64,000 nt of DNA from Azospirillum lipoferum 4B (GTDB taxonomy: Bacteria; Pseudomonadota; Alphaproteobacteria; Azospirillales; Azospirillaceae), in NCBI RefSeq assembly GCF_000283655.1, contig NC_016622.1, positions 2,492,501 through 2,556,500 of the forward strand, written 5' to 3'. The notes beneath the pieces are model-generated. The model did no database searches, was not told where the DNA came from, and was given only the letters and a program-made list of their open reading frames with translations. A program made the translations under genes and the position numbers. Every line of letters starts with the position of its first letter. Position 1 is the stretch's first letter. This document shows positions 24,878 through 34,522 of the stretch, piece after piece.

Positions 24878-26821
24878 ATGCCCCTTCGGATCGAGACCTT
24901 TTCCAACGTCACCGGCGGTTCCAGCTTCTTCAAGGCGGTGGGCCATCCGCTGGCGGCACCCAAGGCAGCGATCCTGATATCGCGGCTGGCCTCATACGGC
25001 CCGGTGGCCGTCTATGACCCGCTGGGCCTGCTGTCGGGGCTGGCGGAGTTCTATGACCTGTCGGCGGTGCCGGTTTGCGGCATCTATGTCCAGGACGTGG
25101 AGCAGGTGGGCAAGGAGGTGTTCGGCCACGCGGCCCGCCCGGTGACCGACCTGCCGTCCAGCGGCGCCCGCACCGTCTTCATCGTCGCCTTCGATTCGCA
25201 GCGCTTGGAAGGCCACATCGCGCATCTGATCCCGAAACAGGCCGGCGTCGTCTCGCTGGACGCCATGCGCGTGCCGGAAGACATGCTGAACGACCCCGGC
25301 CATTACCTGTCGAAGTTCAACTGGGCGACCAATTTCGCCTGGTTCCGCGACGGCGACGGCCATCATACCCGCGTGGTGTCGGCCAACTACTGGCCGCGCT
25401 ACGGCGCCAAGGGCACCCGGCTGTGGGCCTGCCTGTTCGATGGCGAGGGCCGCCCGATCGCCGACTGGACGGAGCCGATGCCGCCGACCGACGGCACCGT
25501 GGCGATCGACAGCCGGCAGGTGCGCGAGCGCTTCAACCTGTCCCCCTTCTGCGGCTCGCTGTTCCTGCACGTCATCGGCGCCGCCGGGCACGACGTGGTC
25601 AAATACGCCCTCGACACCTATGGCGACGACGACACGGTGCTGTCCTGCACCCACGACGCCAACGCCTGGCCGGCCGATCTCTATGCCGGCCTGCCCGCCC
25701 CGCGCGAGGGAGAGCGGGTGTCGTTGTGGATCCAGAACAGTCACCCGACGCCGATCCCGGCCGGCGCCGTCGGTCTGAACCTGATGGGGTCGCCGGAGAT
25801 CCGCGTGCTCGACCGCGCCATCCCCGCCTTCGCCACCGTCGAGCTGGACACCGCCAGCCTGTTCCCCGAAGCGCGCTGGCCCCAACAGTTCGAGGTACAG
25901 GCTGGCAAGCATTTCGTTCGCCCGCGTTACGAGATCGTCGCCGCCGACGGCCGCCGCCGCATGGCCCACGCCAATGTGGAACGCACCGATCTGAAGCCGG
26001 ACCCCAAGCTGCCGCTGCTGACCGGCGGCGCCGTGGACAAGGGCGTGGTCGGCAAGGGTCACATCCTGCCGGCGCCGCTGCTGCCGATGGGCCGCTGGCG
26101 CACCATTCTGCTGCCGACGCCGATGAGCACGGCGCAGACCGAACTGCCGGTGAAGGCCGTGGTCTATGACCGCAACGGCGCCGCGGTGGCGGAACACCGG
26201 TTCGGCAATCTCAAGCGTTCCGACAGCAGGGCACTGGACGTCACCGGGCTGGTCGCCGACAGGACGGTCATCGATAAACTAGGGGTCGATGGCTGGGGCC
26301 ATGTCGAACTGGTCTATGATTTCGAAGCCGGAACGATTGCCGACGGCTGGCTGCACGCGCTGATCCGTTACGAGGACGTAAGGACCGGCCATGTGGCGGA
26401 GACCAGCTTCGGCAGCCATATGTTCAACATGGCGATGGTCTATCGCGACGAACCGCAGAGCTACCATGGCCGCCCGCCCGGCCTGTCGACCCGCCTGTTC
26501 CTGCGGTTGGGCACCGACCCGTGGGATACGCTCTGCCACCTCGTCTACCCAGCCTCGACGCAATGGCATGCCCTGTCCGACACCAAGCTGATCCTGCGCC
26601 GCCGCGACGGCGTGGAGGTGGCGCGGAAGCGGCTGGAAATCCCCTGCGGCGGCTCACGTTTCTGGCGCTATCACGAGATGTTTTCGGAAGCGGAACGGAT
26701 TGCGGCGGACGATCATGCCTATGTGCTGATCCGCGACACCACCTGCCGCCTGTTCGGCTACCATGGCTGCCTTGCTGCCGGTGAAAGCGCCTTCAGCCTC
26801 GACCATATGTTCGGTTTCTAG
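24878..26821 (+). CDS. large hypothetical protein, 647 aa
   Basis: Starts MPLRIETFSNVTGGSSFFKA from ATG 24878. It has no signal peptide and no clear membrane segment. It appears to have a Rossmann-like N-terminal half (about 1-150; AILISRLASYGPVAVYDPLG, ARTVFIVAFDSQRLEGHI), where the small alternating pattern suggests a nucleotide- or sugar-binding fold. The middle and C-terminal parts are beta-rich (KAVVYDRNGAAVAEHRFGNL; GHVELVYDFEAGTIADGWLH; IPCGGSRFWRYHEMF). It lies divergent from the PadR regulator and 51 bp upstream of trxB in the same direction, so co-transcription is possible. I do not recognise a family. Confidence 0.7.
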   Translation: MPLRIETFSNVTGGSSFFKAVGHPLAAPKAAILISRLASYGPVAVYDPLGLLSGLAEFYDLSAVPVCGIYVQDVEQVGKEVFGHAARPVTDLPSSGARTVFIVAFDSQRLEGHIAHLIPKQAGVVSLDAMRVPEDMLNDPGHYLSKFNWATNFAWFRDGDGHHTRVVSANYWPRYGAKGTRLWACLFDGEGRPIADWTEPMPPTDGTVAIDSRQVRERFNLSPFCGSLFLHVIGAAGHDVVKYALDTYGDDDTVLSCTHDANAWPADLYAGLPAPREGERVSLWIQNSHPTPIPAGAVGLNLMGSPEIRVLDRAIPAFATVELDTASLFPEARWPQQFEVQAGKHFVRPRYEIVAADGRRRMAHANVERTDLKPDPKLPLLTGGAVDKGVVGKGHILPAPLLPMGRWRTILLPTPMSTAQTELPVKAVVYDRNGAAVAEHRFGNLKRSDSRALDVTGLVADRTVIDKLGVDGWGHVELVYDFEAGTIADGWLHALIRYEDVRTGHVAETSFGSHMFNMAMVYRDEPQSYHGRPPGLSTRLFLRLGTDPWDTLCHLVYPASTQWHALSDTKLILRRRDGVEVARKRLEIPCGGSRFWRYHEMFSEAERIAADDHAYVLIRDTTCRLFGYHGCLAAGESAFSLDHMFGF

Positions 26822-26872
26822 AACCGTTCCAATCGCAAACTCCCTTCTGCCGATCACTGCGGGATCAGACCC

Positions 26873-27877
26873 ATGGCCACCACGCACCACACCAAGGTCC
26901 TCATCATCGGCGCCGGCCCGGCCGGCTACACCGCCGCCATCTATGCCGCGCGCGCCAATCTGGAACCGCTGATGGTCCAGGGCATGCAGCCGGGCGGCCA
27001 GCTGATGATCACCACCGATGTGGAGAATTTCCCCGGCTTCGCCGATCCGATCCAGGGCCCCTGGCTGATGGAGCAGATGCAGAAGCAGGCGGAGCATGTC
27101 GGGACGAAGATGGTGTTCGACCTGATCACCGACGTCGACTTCACCCGGCGCCCCTTCGTCTGCAAGGGCGACAGCGGCGACACCTACACCGCCGACAGCG
27201 TCATCATCGCCACCGGCGCCCAGGCGCGCTGGCTCGGCATCTCGACGGAAGAGATCTATCGCGGCTTCGGCGTGTCGGCCTGCGCCACCTGCGACGGCTT
27301 CTTCTTCCGCGGCAAGGAGGTGGCGGTCATCGGCGGCGGCAACTCCGCTGTCGAGGAGGCTCTGTACCTGACCAACCACGCCTCCAAGGTGACGGTCATC
27401 CACCGCCGCAACAGCTTCCGCGCCGAACGCATCATGCAGGACCGCCTGTTCCGCCACCCGAAGATCGAGGTGGTGTGGGACAGCACGGTCGAGGAGATCG
27501 TCGGCGAGGGCGACGGGACGATGGGCAACCCGCGCGCCGTCACCGGCGTGCGCATCAAGAACGTCAAGTCGGGCGAGGAGCGCGTCATTCCGGTGGCCGG
27601 CGTCTTCGTCGCCATCGGCCATGTGCCGGCGACCGGCATCTTCCAGGGCAAGGTGAAGATGGACGACTCGGGCTACATCCTCACCGCCCCCGATTCGACC
27701 GCCACCGACATTCCCGGCGTCTTCGCCGCCGGCGACGTGAAGGACAAGATCTACCGCCAGGCGGTCACCGCCGCCGGCATGGGCTGCATGGCCGCGCTGG
27801 AGGCCGAGCGCTGGCTCGCCCACCACGAACCGGCCGCCGGTGCCCATGGCGATCCCAGCCCGGCGGGGACCTGGTGA
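26873..27877 (+). CDS. trxB: thioredoxin-disulfide reductase
   Basis: 334 aa. FAD flavoenzyme that reduces thioredoxin with NADPH. The FAD site is at the N-terminus (VLIIGAGPAGYTAAIYAARA), the redox disulfide is Cys137-x-x-Cys140 in SACATCDGFF, and the NADPH site is VAVIGGGNSAVEEALYL. The C-terminal FAD motif is GVFAAGDVKDKIYRQAVTAA. The length and order match TrxB; the last 20 residues form a non-conserved Pro/Gly tail. Followed by a GC-rich repeat. Confidence 0.96.
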   Translation: MATTHHTKVLIIGAGPAGYTAAIYAARANLEPLMVQGMQPGGQLMITTDVENFPGFADPIQGPWLMEQMQKQAEHVGTKMVFDLITDVDFTRRPFVCKGDSGDTYTADSVIIATGAQARWLGISTEEIYRGFGVSACATCDGFFFRGKEVAVIGGGNSAVEEALYLTNHASKVTVIHRRNSFRAERIMQDRLFRHPKIEVVWDSTVEEIVGEGDGTMGNPRAVTGVRIKNVKSGEERVIPVAGVFVAIGHVPATGIFQGKVKMDDSGYILTAPDSTATDIPGVFAAGDVKDKIYRQAVTAAGMGCMAALEAERWLAHHEPAAGAHGDPSPAGTW

Positions 27878-27903
27878 GCTGAGGGTTAAGTTCAAGCGGC
27901 GGA

Positions 27904-28003
27904 TGCCCCCTCCCTAACCCTCCCCCGCTGGGCGGGGGAGGGAACTCCGCCGCTATGCGCCCCCCCCTCTCCCGCGAAGCGGGGGAGGGTCGGGGAGGGG
28001 GCA
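27904..28003. repeat. GC-rich interspersed inverted repeat, copy 4
   Basis: Ends CCCCCTCCCTAACCCTCCCC and GGGGAGGGTCGGGGAGGGGG match copy 3 almost exactly, with an inner stem CCCCCGCTGGGCGGGGG. It lies between trxB and the ABC cassette. Confidence 0.75.
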
Positions 28004-28110
28004 AGCGGCGCACCCGCAGCAACCCCCTCCATATCCCCTATGCCCTTGACGGGCTTTGCACAAAGCCCCGACTGTGATTCCCTTGGCGTTCGAACCGCGA
28101 GGGAGTCCTC

Positions 28111-29121
28111 TTGCCTACGCTGAAACGCGGCCTGACCCTGCTGGTCACGGTGGCCGTCACCCTGCTGGGCCTGCTGCTGGTCACCTTCCTGATCGGGCGC
28201 GTGGTGCCGATCGATCCGGTCCTGTCGGCGCTCGGCGACCGCGCCAATGCCGAGAGCTATGCGCAGATGCGCACGCAGCTGGGCCTCGACCTGCCGCTGT
28301 GGCAGCAGTTCCTGCGCTATGTCGGCGACGTGGCTCAAGGCGACCTCGGCACCTCGGTGCTGACCTCCCGCCCGGTGCTGGAGGATGTGATGCGCGTCTT
28401 CCCGGCGACGCTGGAACTGGCGACGGTCGCCGCCATCGTGGGAGCGGTGCTGGGCATCCCCGCCGGGGTGTTTGCCGCCGTCAACCGCGGGCGCTGGCCC
28501 GATCATGCCATCCGCCTGCTTGGGCTGCTCGGCCATTCGGTCCCGGTCTTCTGGTTGGGTCTGATGGCATTGCTGCTGTTTTACGCCAAGCTGGACTGGG
28601 TGCCGGGGCCGGGGCGGGTCGACATCTTCTATGAGGGGATAGTCGATCAGGTGACCGGCATCGTCACGGTCGACGCCCTGCTGGCCGGCGAAACCGACAT
28701 CTTCTGGAACGCGGTGGGGCATCTGGTTCTGCCCTCGGCCATCCTCGGCTTGTATTGCGTCGCCTACATCGCGCGGATGACGCGCGGCTTCATGCTGGAC
28801 CAGCTGCGTCAGGAATACATCACCACCGCACGGGTGAAGGGCCTGTCGGAGACCCGCGTGGTCTGGGGCCATGCGCTGCGCAACATCACCGTGCCGCTGA
28901 TCACCGTCATCGCCCTGTCCTATGCCAGTTTGCTGGAAGGCTCGGTGCTGACCGAGACGGTGTTCGCCTGGCCCGGCCTGGGGCTCTACATCACCAATTC
29001 GCTGCTCAGCGCCGACATGAACGCGGTGCTGGGCGGGACGCTGGTGGTCGGCGCCGTCTTCATCGCGCTGAACCTGCTGTCCGACCTGCTCTACCGCCTT
29101 CTGGATCCCCGGGCCCGATGA
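28111..29121 (+). CDS. oligopeptide/dipeptide ABC transporter permease (DppB type)
   Basis: 336 aa, TTG start with GAGGGAG upstream. Six hydrophobic segments, the first at about residues 9-30. The permease EAA loop is visible as EYITTARVKGLSETRVVWGH. The family N-terminus FLIGRVVPIDPV is followed by QLGLDLPLWQQFLRYVGDV, as in DppB. It forms the inner-membrane pore with the next gene. It is the first gene of a four-gene cassette, and its stop overlaps the next start (ATGA). Confidence 0.9.
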   Translation: MPTLKRGLTLLVTVAVTLLGLLLVTFLIGRVVPIDPVLSALGDRANAESYAQMRTQLGLDLPLWQQFLRYVGDVAQGDLGTSVLTSRPVLEDVMRVFPATLELATVAAIVGAVLGIPAGVFAAVNRGRWPDHAIRLLGLLGHSVPVFWLGLMALLLFYAKLDWVPGPGRVDIFYEGIVDQVTGIVTVDALLAGETDIFWNAVGHLVLPSAILGLYCVAYIARMTRGFMLDQLRQEYITTARVKGLSETRVVWGHALRNITVPLITVIALSYASLLEGSVLTETVFAWPGLGLYITNSLLSADMNAVLGGTLVVGAVFIALNLLSDLLYRLLDPRAR

Positions 29122-30038
29122 CCGCGCGCACCGACACCCGATCCGCCGGCTGGCGCGACTGGCTGACCACCGACACGCCGCAGTCCCGTGCGCAGGCCCG
29201 GCTGGGCCGCGCCTGGGCCGGCTGGACCGCCTTCCGCCGCAACCGTCTGGCCGTCGCCGGGCTGCTGATCGTGCTGGCCCTGGTCGTCGTCGCGGCACTG
29301 GCCCCGGTTCTGGCGCCCTACCACCCCTATGCCCAGGATCTGAACAACCGGCTGCTGCCGCCGAGCGCCGCCCATTGGCTGGGCACCGACGCCTTCGGCC
29401 GCGACATCCTCTCCCGCCTGATCCACGGCGCTCGGCTGACCTTGATGATCGTCGCGCTGGTGGCGGCGACGGCACCGCTGGCCGGGCTGGTGATCGGCAC
29501 GGTCGCCGGCTATTTCGGCGGCTGGGTCGATACCGTGCTGATGCGCATCACCGACATCGCTCTCGCCTTCCCGAAGCTGATCCTGGCGCTGGCCTTCGTC
29601 GCCGCGCTCGGTCCCGGCATCGAGAATGCGGTGATCGCCATCGCCATCACCTCCTGGCCGCCCTATGCCCGCATGGCGCGGGCGGAGACGCTGACCGTCC
29701 GCCGCGCCGACTTCATCAGCGCCGCCCGGCTGCAGGGCGCGTCCAGCCTGCGCATCATCCTGGGCCACATCATGCCGCTGTGCGTCGCTTCGCTTATCGT
29801 GCGGACAACGCTGGACATGGCCGGGGTGATCCTGACCGCCGCCGGCCTCGGCTTCCTCGGCCTCGGCGCCCAACCGCCGCTGCCGGAATGGGGGGCGATG
29901 ATCGCCAACGGCCGGCAATATGTGCTGGAACAATGGTGGGTCGCCGCCATGCCAGGATTCGCCATCTTCATCGTCAGCCTGGGCTTCAACCTGCTGGGCG
30001 ACGGGCTGCGCGACGTGCTGGACCCGAAGGGGGACTGA
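29118..30038 (+). CDS. oligopeptide/dipeptide ABC transporter permease (DppC type)
   Basis: 306 aa, ATG overlapping the previous stop by 4 bp. N-terminal OppC_N-like region (AWAGWTAFRRNRLAVAGLLI) with the first membrane segment, then HWLGTDAFGRDILSRLIHGA, a DppC signature. Further membrane helices follow, then the EAA loop ARADF-like FISAARLQGASSLRIILGH. Partner of the DppB-type subunit. No substrate-binding protein is encoded in the cassette. Confidence 0.9.
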   Translation: MTARTDTRSAGWRDWLTTDTPQSRAQARLGRAWAGWTAFRRNRLAVAGLLIVLALVVVAALAPVLAPYHPYAQDLNNRLLPPSAAHWLGTDAFGRDILSRLIHGARLTLMIVALVAATAPLAGLVIGTVAGYFGGWVDTVLMRITDIALAFPKLILALAFVAALGPGIENAVIAIAITSWPPYARMARAETLTVRRADFISAARLQGASSLRIILGHIMPLCVASLIVRTTLDMAGVILTAAGLGFLGLGAQPPLPEWGAMIANGRQYVLEQWWVAAMPGFAIFIVSLGFNLLGDGLRDVLDPKGD

Positions 30039-30040
30039 CG

Positions 30041-30898
30041 ATGACGGACAACACGCCCCTGCTGGACGTCTCCAACCTCCGCGTCGCCTTCCCCACCCGC
30101 ACCGGCATGGCCGAGGCGGTGCGCGGCGTCTCCTTCACGCTGGGGCGGGAGAAGCTGGGCATCGTCGGCGAATCGGGATCCGGCAAGTCGATGACCGGCC
30201 GTTCCATCCTGCGCCTCGTGCCGCCGCCGGGGCGTGTCACCGCCGACCGGCTGGCCTTCAACGGCGAGGATCTGCTGGCGGCGTCGCCCAGGCGGATGCG
30301 CGACATCCGCGGCCGGCGCATCGCCATTGTGATGCAGGATCCGAAATACTCGCTGAACCCGGTGATGACCGTCGGGCGCCAGATCGCCGAGGCCTACCGC
30401 GTCCACAGCAAGGCCGGCGCGGCGGAAGCCAAGCGCCGCGCACTGGAGATGCTGGCCGCCGTGCGCATCCGCGATCCCGAGCGGGTCTATGACCGCTACC
30501 CGCACGAGGTGTCGGGCGGCATGGGCCAGCGCATCATGATCGCGATGATGCTGATCCCCGATCCCGACCTGCTGATCGCCGACGAGCCGACCTCCGCGCT
30601 CGACGTCACCGTGCAGATGCAGGTGCTGGCGATCCTGGACGACCTCTGTTCCCAGCGCGGCATGGGCATGATCTTCGTCAGCCACGACCTGAACCTCGTC
30701 GCCTCCTTCTGCGACCGCATCCTGATCATGTATGCCGGCCGGGTGGTGGAGAGTTGCCGCGCGTCGGAACTGCACGCGGCGCAGCACCCCTACACCCGCG
30801 GCCTGCTGGCCAGCCTGCCCAGGATCGACGAGCCACCCGGCGACCTGCCGGTGCTGAGCCGCGATCCCGCCTGGTCGGCCGATGGGCTGGAGGCGTAA
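30041..30898 (+). CDS. ABC transporter ATP-binding protein (DppD/OppD type)
   Basis: 285 aa. ATPase with Walker A GESGSGKS (about residues 44-51), Q-loop MQDPKYSLNP, signature VSGGMGQR (a variant with Met in place of Gln, common in OppD proteins), Walker B LLIADEPTSALD and H-loop VSHDLNLV. The C-terminal oligopeptide segment AQHPYTRGLLASLPRID confirms the oligopeptide/nickel subfamily. ATG 30041 lies 2 bp after the permease stop. Confidence 0.92.
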   Translation: MTDNTPLLDVSNLRVAFPTRTGMAEAVRGVSFTLGREKLGIVGESGSGKSMTGRSILRLVPPPGRVTADRLAFNGEDLLAASPRRMRDIRGRRIAIVMQDPKYSLNPVMTVGRQIAEAYRVHSKAGAAEAKRRALEMLAAVRIRDPERVYDRYPHEVSGGMGQRIMIAMMLIPDPDLLIADEPTSALDVTVQMQVLAILDDLCSQRGMGMIFVSHDLNLVASFCDRILIMYAGRVVESCRASELHAAQHPYTRGLLASLPRIDEPPGDLPVLSRDPAWSADGLEA

Positions 30899-30900
30899 GG

Positions 30901-31680
<780 letters not shown>

Positions 31681-31702
31681 GGGAAGCGCCCCCGGTTTGC
31701 CA

Positions 31703-31948
31703 TCACTCGGCCGCCAGAACCTGGGCAACCATGTCGGGTTGCTTTTCGATGACGCGCAGGTAGGACGCAACCGCGGCATCCGGCTCCCGCCGCCCCTGCT
31801 CCCACTCCTGTAGCGTGCGCAGCGGAATACCGAAACGCTCGGCGAACGCCTCCTGCGACAGACCGGTCGAACGGCGAACCCGCTTCGCCAAGGGCGGATG
31901 CCGCATGGCGGCGAGTTGCTCATCGGTGAAGGTTTCGTGGTCGCTCAT
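31703..31948 (-). CDS. HTH (XRE) antitoxin-like regulator, BrnT partner
   Basis: 81 aa from ATG 31948. The helix-turn-helix is in LAKRVRRSTGLSQEAFAERF then GIPLRTLQEWEQGRREPD, an XRE/HigA-like domain. It lies 31 bp downstream of a BrnT-like toxin gene in the same direction, the usual toxin-first order of brnTA-type modules, although the antitoxin here is XRE rather than classical BrnA. It probably binds the toxin and represses its own promoter. Confidence 0.8.
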   Translation of the reverse strand: MSDHETFTDEQLAAMRHPPLAKRVRRSTGLSQEAFAERFGIPLRTLQEWEQGRREPDAAVASYLRVIEKQPDMVAQVLAAE

Positions 31949-31979
31949 CGGGATCACCTTAGGTCTAGGATGCCATTGC

Positions 31980-32255
31980 TCAGAAGTTGGCCTGGAAATA
32001 GTGGGCCGCCTCGCGTTTGTCGGCCTCCCGCACTGAAATGAATCTTACCCCCTCGGCACGTTCGGTGTAGGTGACGGCGTAGACCTTGCCATTGATCATG
32101 CCCAGCGCGTTGAAGCGCTCCTCACCATAGTCCATGGACAGATCGGGCGCTTCGATCAGATCGCGGTCGCGAAGGACCTCGGCCCCAAAGGACAGGTCCA
32201 AGCCGTGCTTGCGGCGGTTGAGCAGGTTCTTGACGGGATCGAAGGGTTCACCCAT
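31980..32255 (-). CDS. BrnT family toxin
   Basis: 91 aa from ATG 32255. The BrnT pattern is clear: FDPVKNLLNRRKHGLDLSFG at the start, DLSMDYGEERFNALG in the middle, VYAVTYTERAEGVRFISVRE at the end, then ADKREAAHYFQ. BrnT proteins are RelE-fold ribonucleases that stop translation when free. It is the first gene of the pair with the XRE protein. A longer start at 32267 is possible. No other defence genes are adjacent. Confidence 0.82.
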   Translation of the reverse strand: MGEPFDPVKNLLNRRKHGLDLSFGAEVLRDRDLIEAPDLSMDYGEERFNALGMINGKVYAVTYTERAEGVRFISVREADKREAAHYFQANF

Positions 32256-32305
32256 TGGACTCCACACTACGTCAATGACGGAGTTGGCGCCAGAGGGATA
32301 TCACA

Positions 32306-34174
32306 TCACCCCAGCCGCACCACGCACAGCTTGTCCTCCGCCCCCTTGGCGGTGGCCTTGTGGTCGGCGATGGCGGCGTTGACGGTGTCCGGAGTCAGCC
32401 CGTGGCAGCCGGGCGGGATCACCACGGCCACACCGCTGGCCGCCAGCAGAGGGAAGCGCCGCAGGGCGCCATAGCGGTCCTTTGCCAGGAAGCCGCCGCT
32501 GACCCGCGTTTCGGCGTCGTACAGGCTTTCGGCGTCGGAGCGGAACAGGGCCAGCAACTCCACCAGCCGGGCCAGCACGTCACCCTCTTCCCCGCCGCTG
32601 ACGCCCAGGAAGAAGTCGTCGCCGCCGATATGACCGGCGAAGGCGTCGGCGTCGATGGCCGCCCCGGCGCTGCCGGCCCAGGCCTTCAGCCGCTCGCTGA
32701 ACATCAGGATGGCGCGGTCGCCCTGGCGGAAGCCGAAATTGTCGTTGAAGGGCTTGAAATTGTCGAAATCCAGATAGGCCAGCACATGGCCGCGTGCACC
32801 ATCGGCCAGCGCCCCTTCGATGTGGCGCAGGATCGCCGCATTGCCCGGCAGCCGGGTCAGCGGGTTCTGGTCGGTCGCCATCGCCAGATTGCGCTCATGC
32901 ACCAGCCGCAGCAGCGCGCCGCTCGACAGCACGCCGGCATAGGCGCCGCCCTCCACGATCACGATCCCGTCGGCGGCGGATTCGGTGGAGAAGGCTTCGA
33001 TCACCCGGTCCAGCGGGGTGGAGATGTCGCAGACCGGGGAGCGGATGACCAGATCGTCCAGCCGGTCGCCCAGGCCGCGATTGCGCAGCAGCTCCCCACC
33101 GAAACGTGAATAGACGAACCGCTTCAGGTCGCGCTCGCGGATCAGGCCGAGCGGCCGGTCGTGTTCGTCCACGATGGGCGCGATGGGGGCGCTGCCGTCG
33201 CGGCGGAAATAATCCAGCAGCTCGGTCTTGCGCGACGTGACCCGCAGCGGCGGCAGCCGCTCGATCACCTCCGACAGGCGGCGATGCGACTCGCTGGGCT
33301 GGCGCCGGTCCTGGCGGTTGAGATCCTCGACGATGGCATAGCGGTTGGGCAGCCCGGTCAAATCCACCCGCGGCCGGGCGATCAGGAAGCCCTGGGCGAA
33401 GTCGCAGCCGAGATCGCGGCAGGTGTAGAATTCGGCGACGGTCTCCACCCCCTCCGCCACGATCTGGATGCCCAGCGCATGGGCATGGCCGGCCAGAGCC
33501 GCCACCAGCGCCCGCTTGCGCGAATCCGCGTCGATGCCGGCGATGAAGAAGCGGTCGATCTTCACATAGTCGGGCCGCGCCTCGTACAGCGTGCGCAGGC
33601 CGGAATGGCCGACGCCGAAATCGTCGATGGCGATGCCGGCCCCGCCATGGCGATAGCGGTCCACCGCCGCATCCACCGCGACGCCGCTGGGCACTGGCCG
33701 GCTTTCCGACAGCTCCAGCACGATGCCGCTGTTGCGGGACGCCGTCGGGTCGCGGGCCAGCCAGGGCGAATCGGGCCGGCCGATCAGCCGGGCGTCCAGG
33801 TTCAGGAACAGCTTCGCTTCGCTCCAGCCCGCCAGCGCGCGATAGGCGGCAACGGCCTTGGCATGCAGCGCCGTCTCCACCGTCGCCAGCAGTCCGGCAG
33901 CCTCGGCGGCGTCCAGCAGCTCTCCGGCATTGGCAAAGCCGGTACGCTCGAACCCGCGCAGCAGCGCCTCATAGCCATGGCAGCGGCCGGACCGCAGCTG
34001 GACGATGGGTTGGAAGGCATAGCGCAATGCACCGACTGCCGATGCCCAATCGAACGCCGCGGCATCGCCGTCGATGGAGCGCACGGCATTCCAGCTCGCG
34101 CCAAAGGACTCGGCACGGTCGCTATCCGTCAGTCGGGCTTCGGTCCCGGCTTTGGAGGTGGTCAGCACAGTCAT
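32306..34174 (-). CDS. c-di-GMP signalling protein, EAL-CBS-GGDEF order
   Basis: 622 aa. The EAL domain comes first (about 40-285) with motifs YEALLRG, NLDAR, ELSE, IDDFGVGHSGL, KIDRFF, AEGVET and QGFLIARP, all catalytic residues kept, so phosphodiesterase activity is expected. A CBS pair follows (about 305-425). The GGDEF domain is last (about 435-600) with GGDDF in place of GGDEF/GGEEF, possibly still active. No membrane segment. The EAL-CBS-GGDEF order, with CBS in the middle, would let an adenine nucleotide tune c-di-GMP turnover. It sits alone. Confidence 0.88.
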   Translation of the reverse strand: MTVLTTSKAGTEARLTDSDRAESFGASWNAVRSIDGDAAAFDWASAVGALRYAFQPIVQLRSGRCHGYEALLRGFERTGFANAGELLDAAEAAGLLATVETALHAKAVAAYRALAGWSEAKLFLNLDARLIGRPDSPWLARDPTASRNSGIVLELSESRPVPSGVAVDAAVDRYRHGGAGIAIDDFGVGHSGLRTLYEARPDYVKIDRFFIAGIDADSRKRALVAALAGHAHALGIQIVAEGVETVAEFYTCRDLGCDFAQGFLIARPRVDLTGLPNRYAIVEDLNRQDRRQPSESHRRLSEVIERLPPLRVTSRKTELLDYFRRDGSAPIAPIVDEHDRPLGLIRERDLKRFVYSRFGGELLRNRGLGDRLDDLVIRSPVCDISTPLDRVIEAFSTESAADGIVIVEGGAYAGVLSSGALLRLVHERNLAMATDQNPLTRLPGNAAILRHIEGALADGARGHVLAYLDFDNFKPFNDNFGFRQGDRAILMFSERLKAWAGSAGAAIDADAFAGHIGGDDFFLGVSGGEEGDVLARLVELLALFRSDAESLYDAETRVSGGFLAKDRYGALRRFPLLAASGVAVVIPPGCHGLTPDTVNAAIADHKATAKGAEDKLCVVRLG

Positions 34175-34522
34175 CGCTCGGTCCGCCAGCGCCGATCCGG
34201 CATAAGATCAACATCCGTTTGTAACAGAGCTTGTTTGCGATTTCATGACCGCAGCGTCACGTTGTTGCGCAACATGCCCTCCCACCGCAAAAGCGGAGGA
34301 ACAGGCAGGATCGGGATCACCAGCGATCGCAAGCCAACTGTGCACACCATAAAATAGAGTTTCCTTCACCCGCATCATCATGCGCCCCTAAACATGCCGC
34401 GATGGGAACCGGGCGGCGGCCCGGCCGTCCCGAATCGAATCCTCGTATCGCCGCGCCCGCCTGCGCTATAGGAAGGCCCCGCCGGTTTCGAAGGCGGTTC
34501 GGGTGAGTAGGAGGCGAGCGGG
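34175..34522. other. non-coding region with short palindrome
   Basis: 348 bp between divergent genes. I see no gene. It contains the 12-bp palindrome TGTTGCGCAACA (34263-34274), a weak operator candidate. The HerA-like gene has a good ribosome-binding site (AGGAGG) at the right end. Confidence 0.4.
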
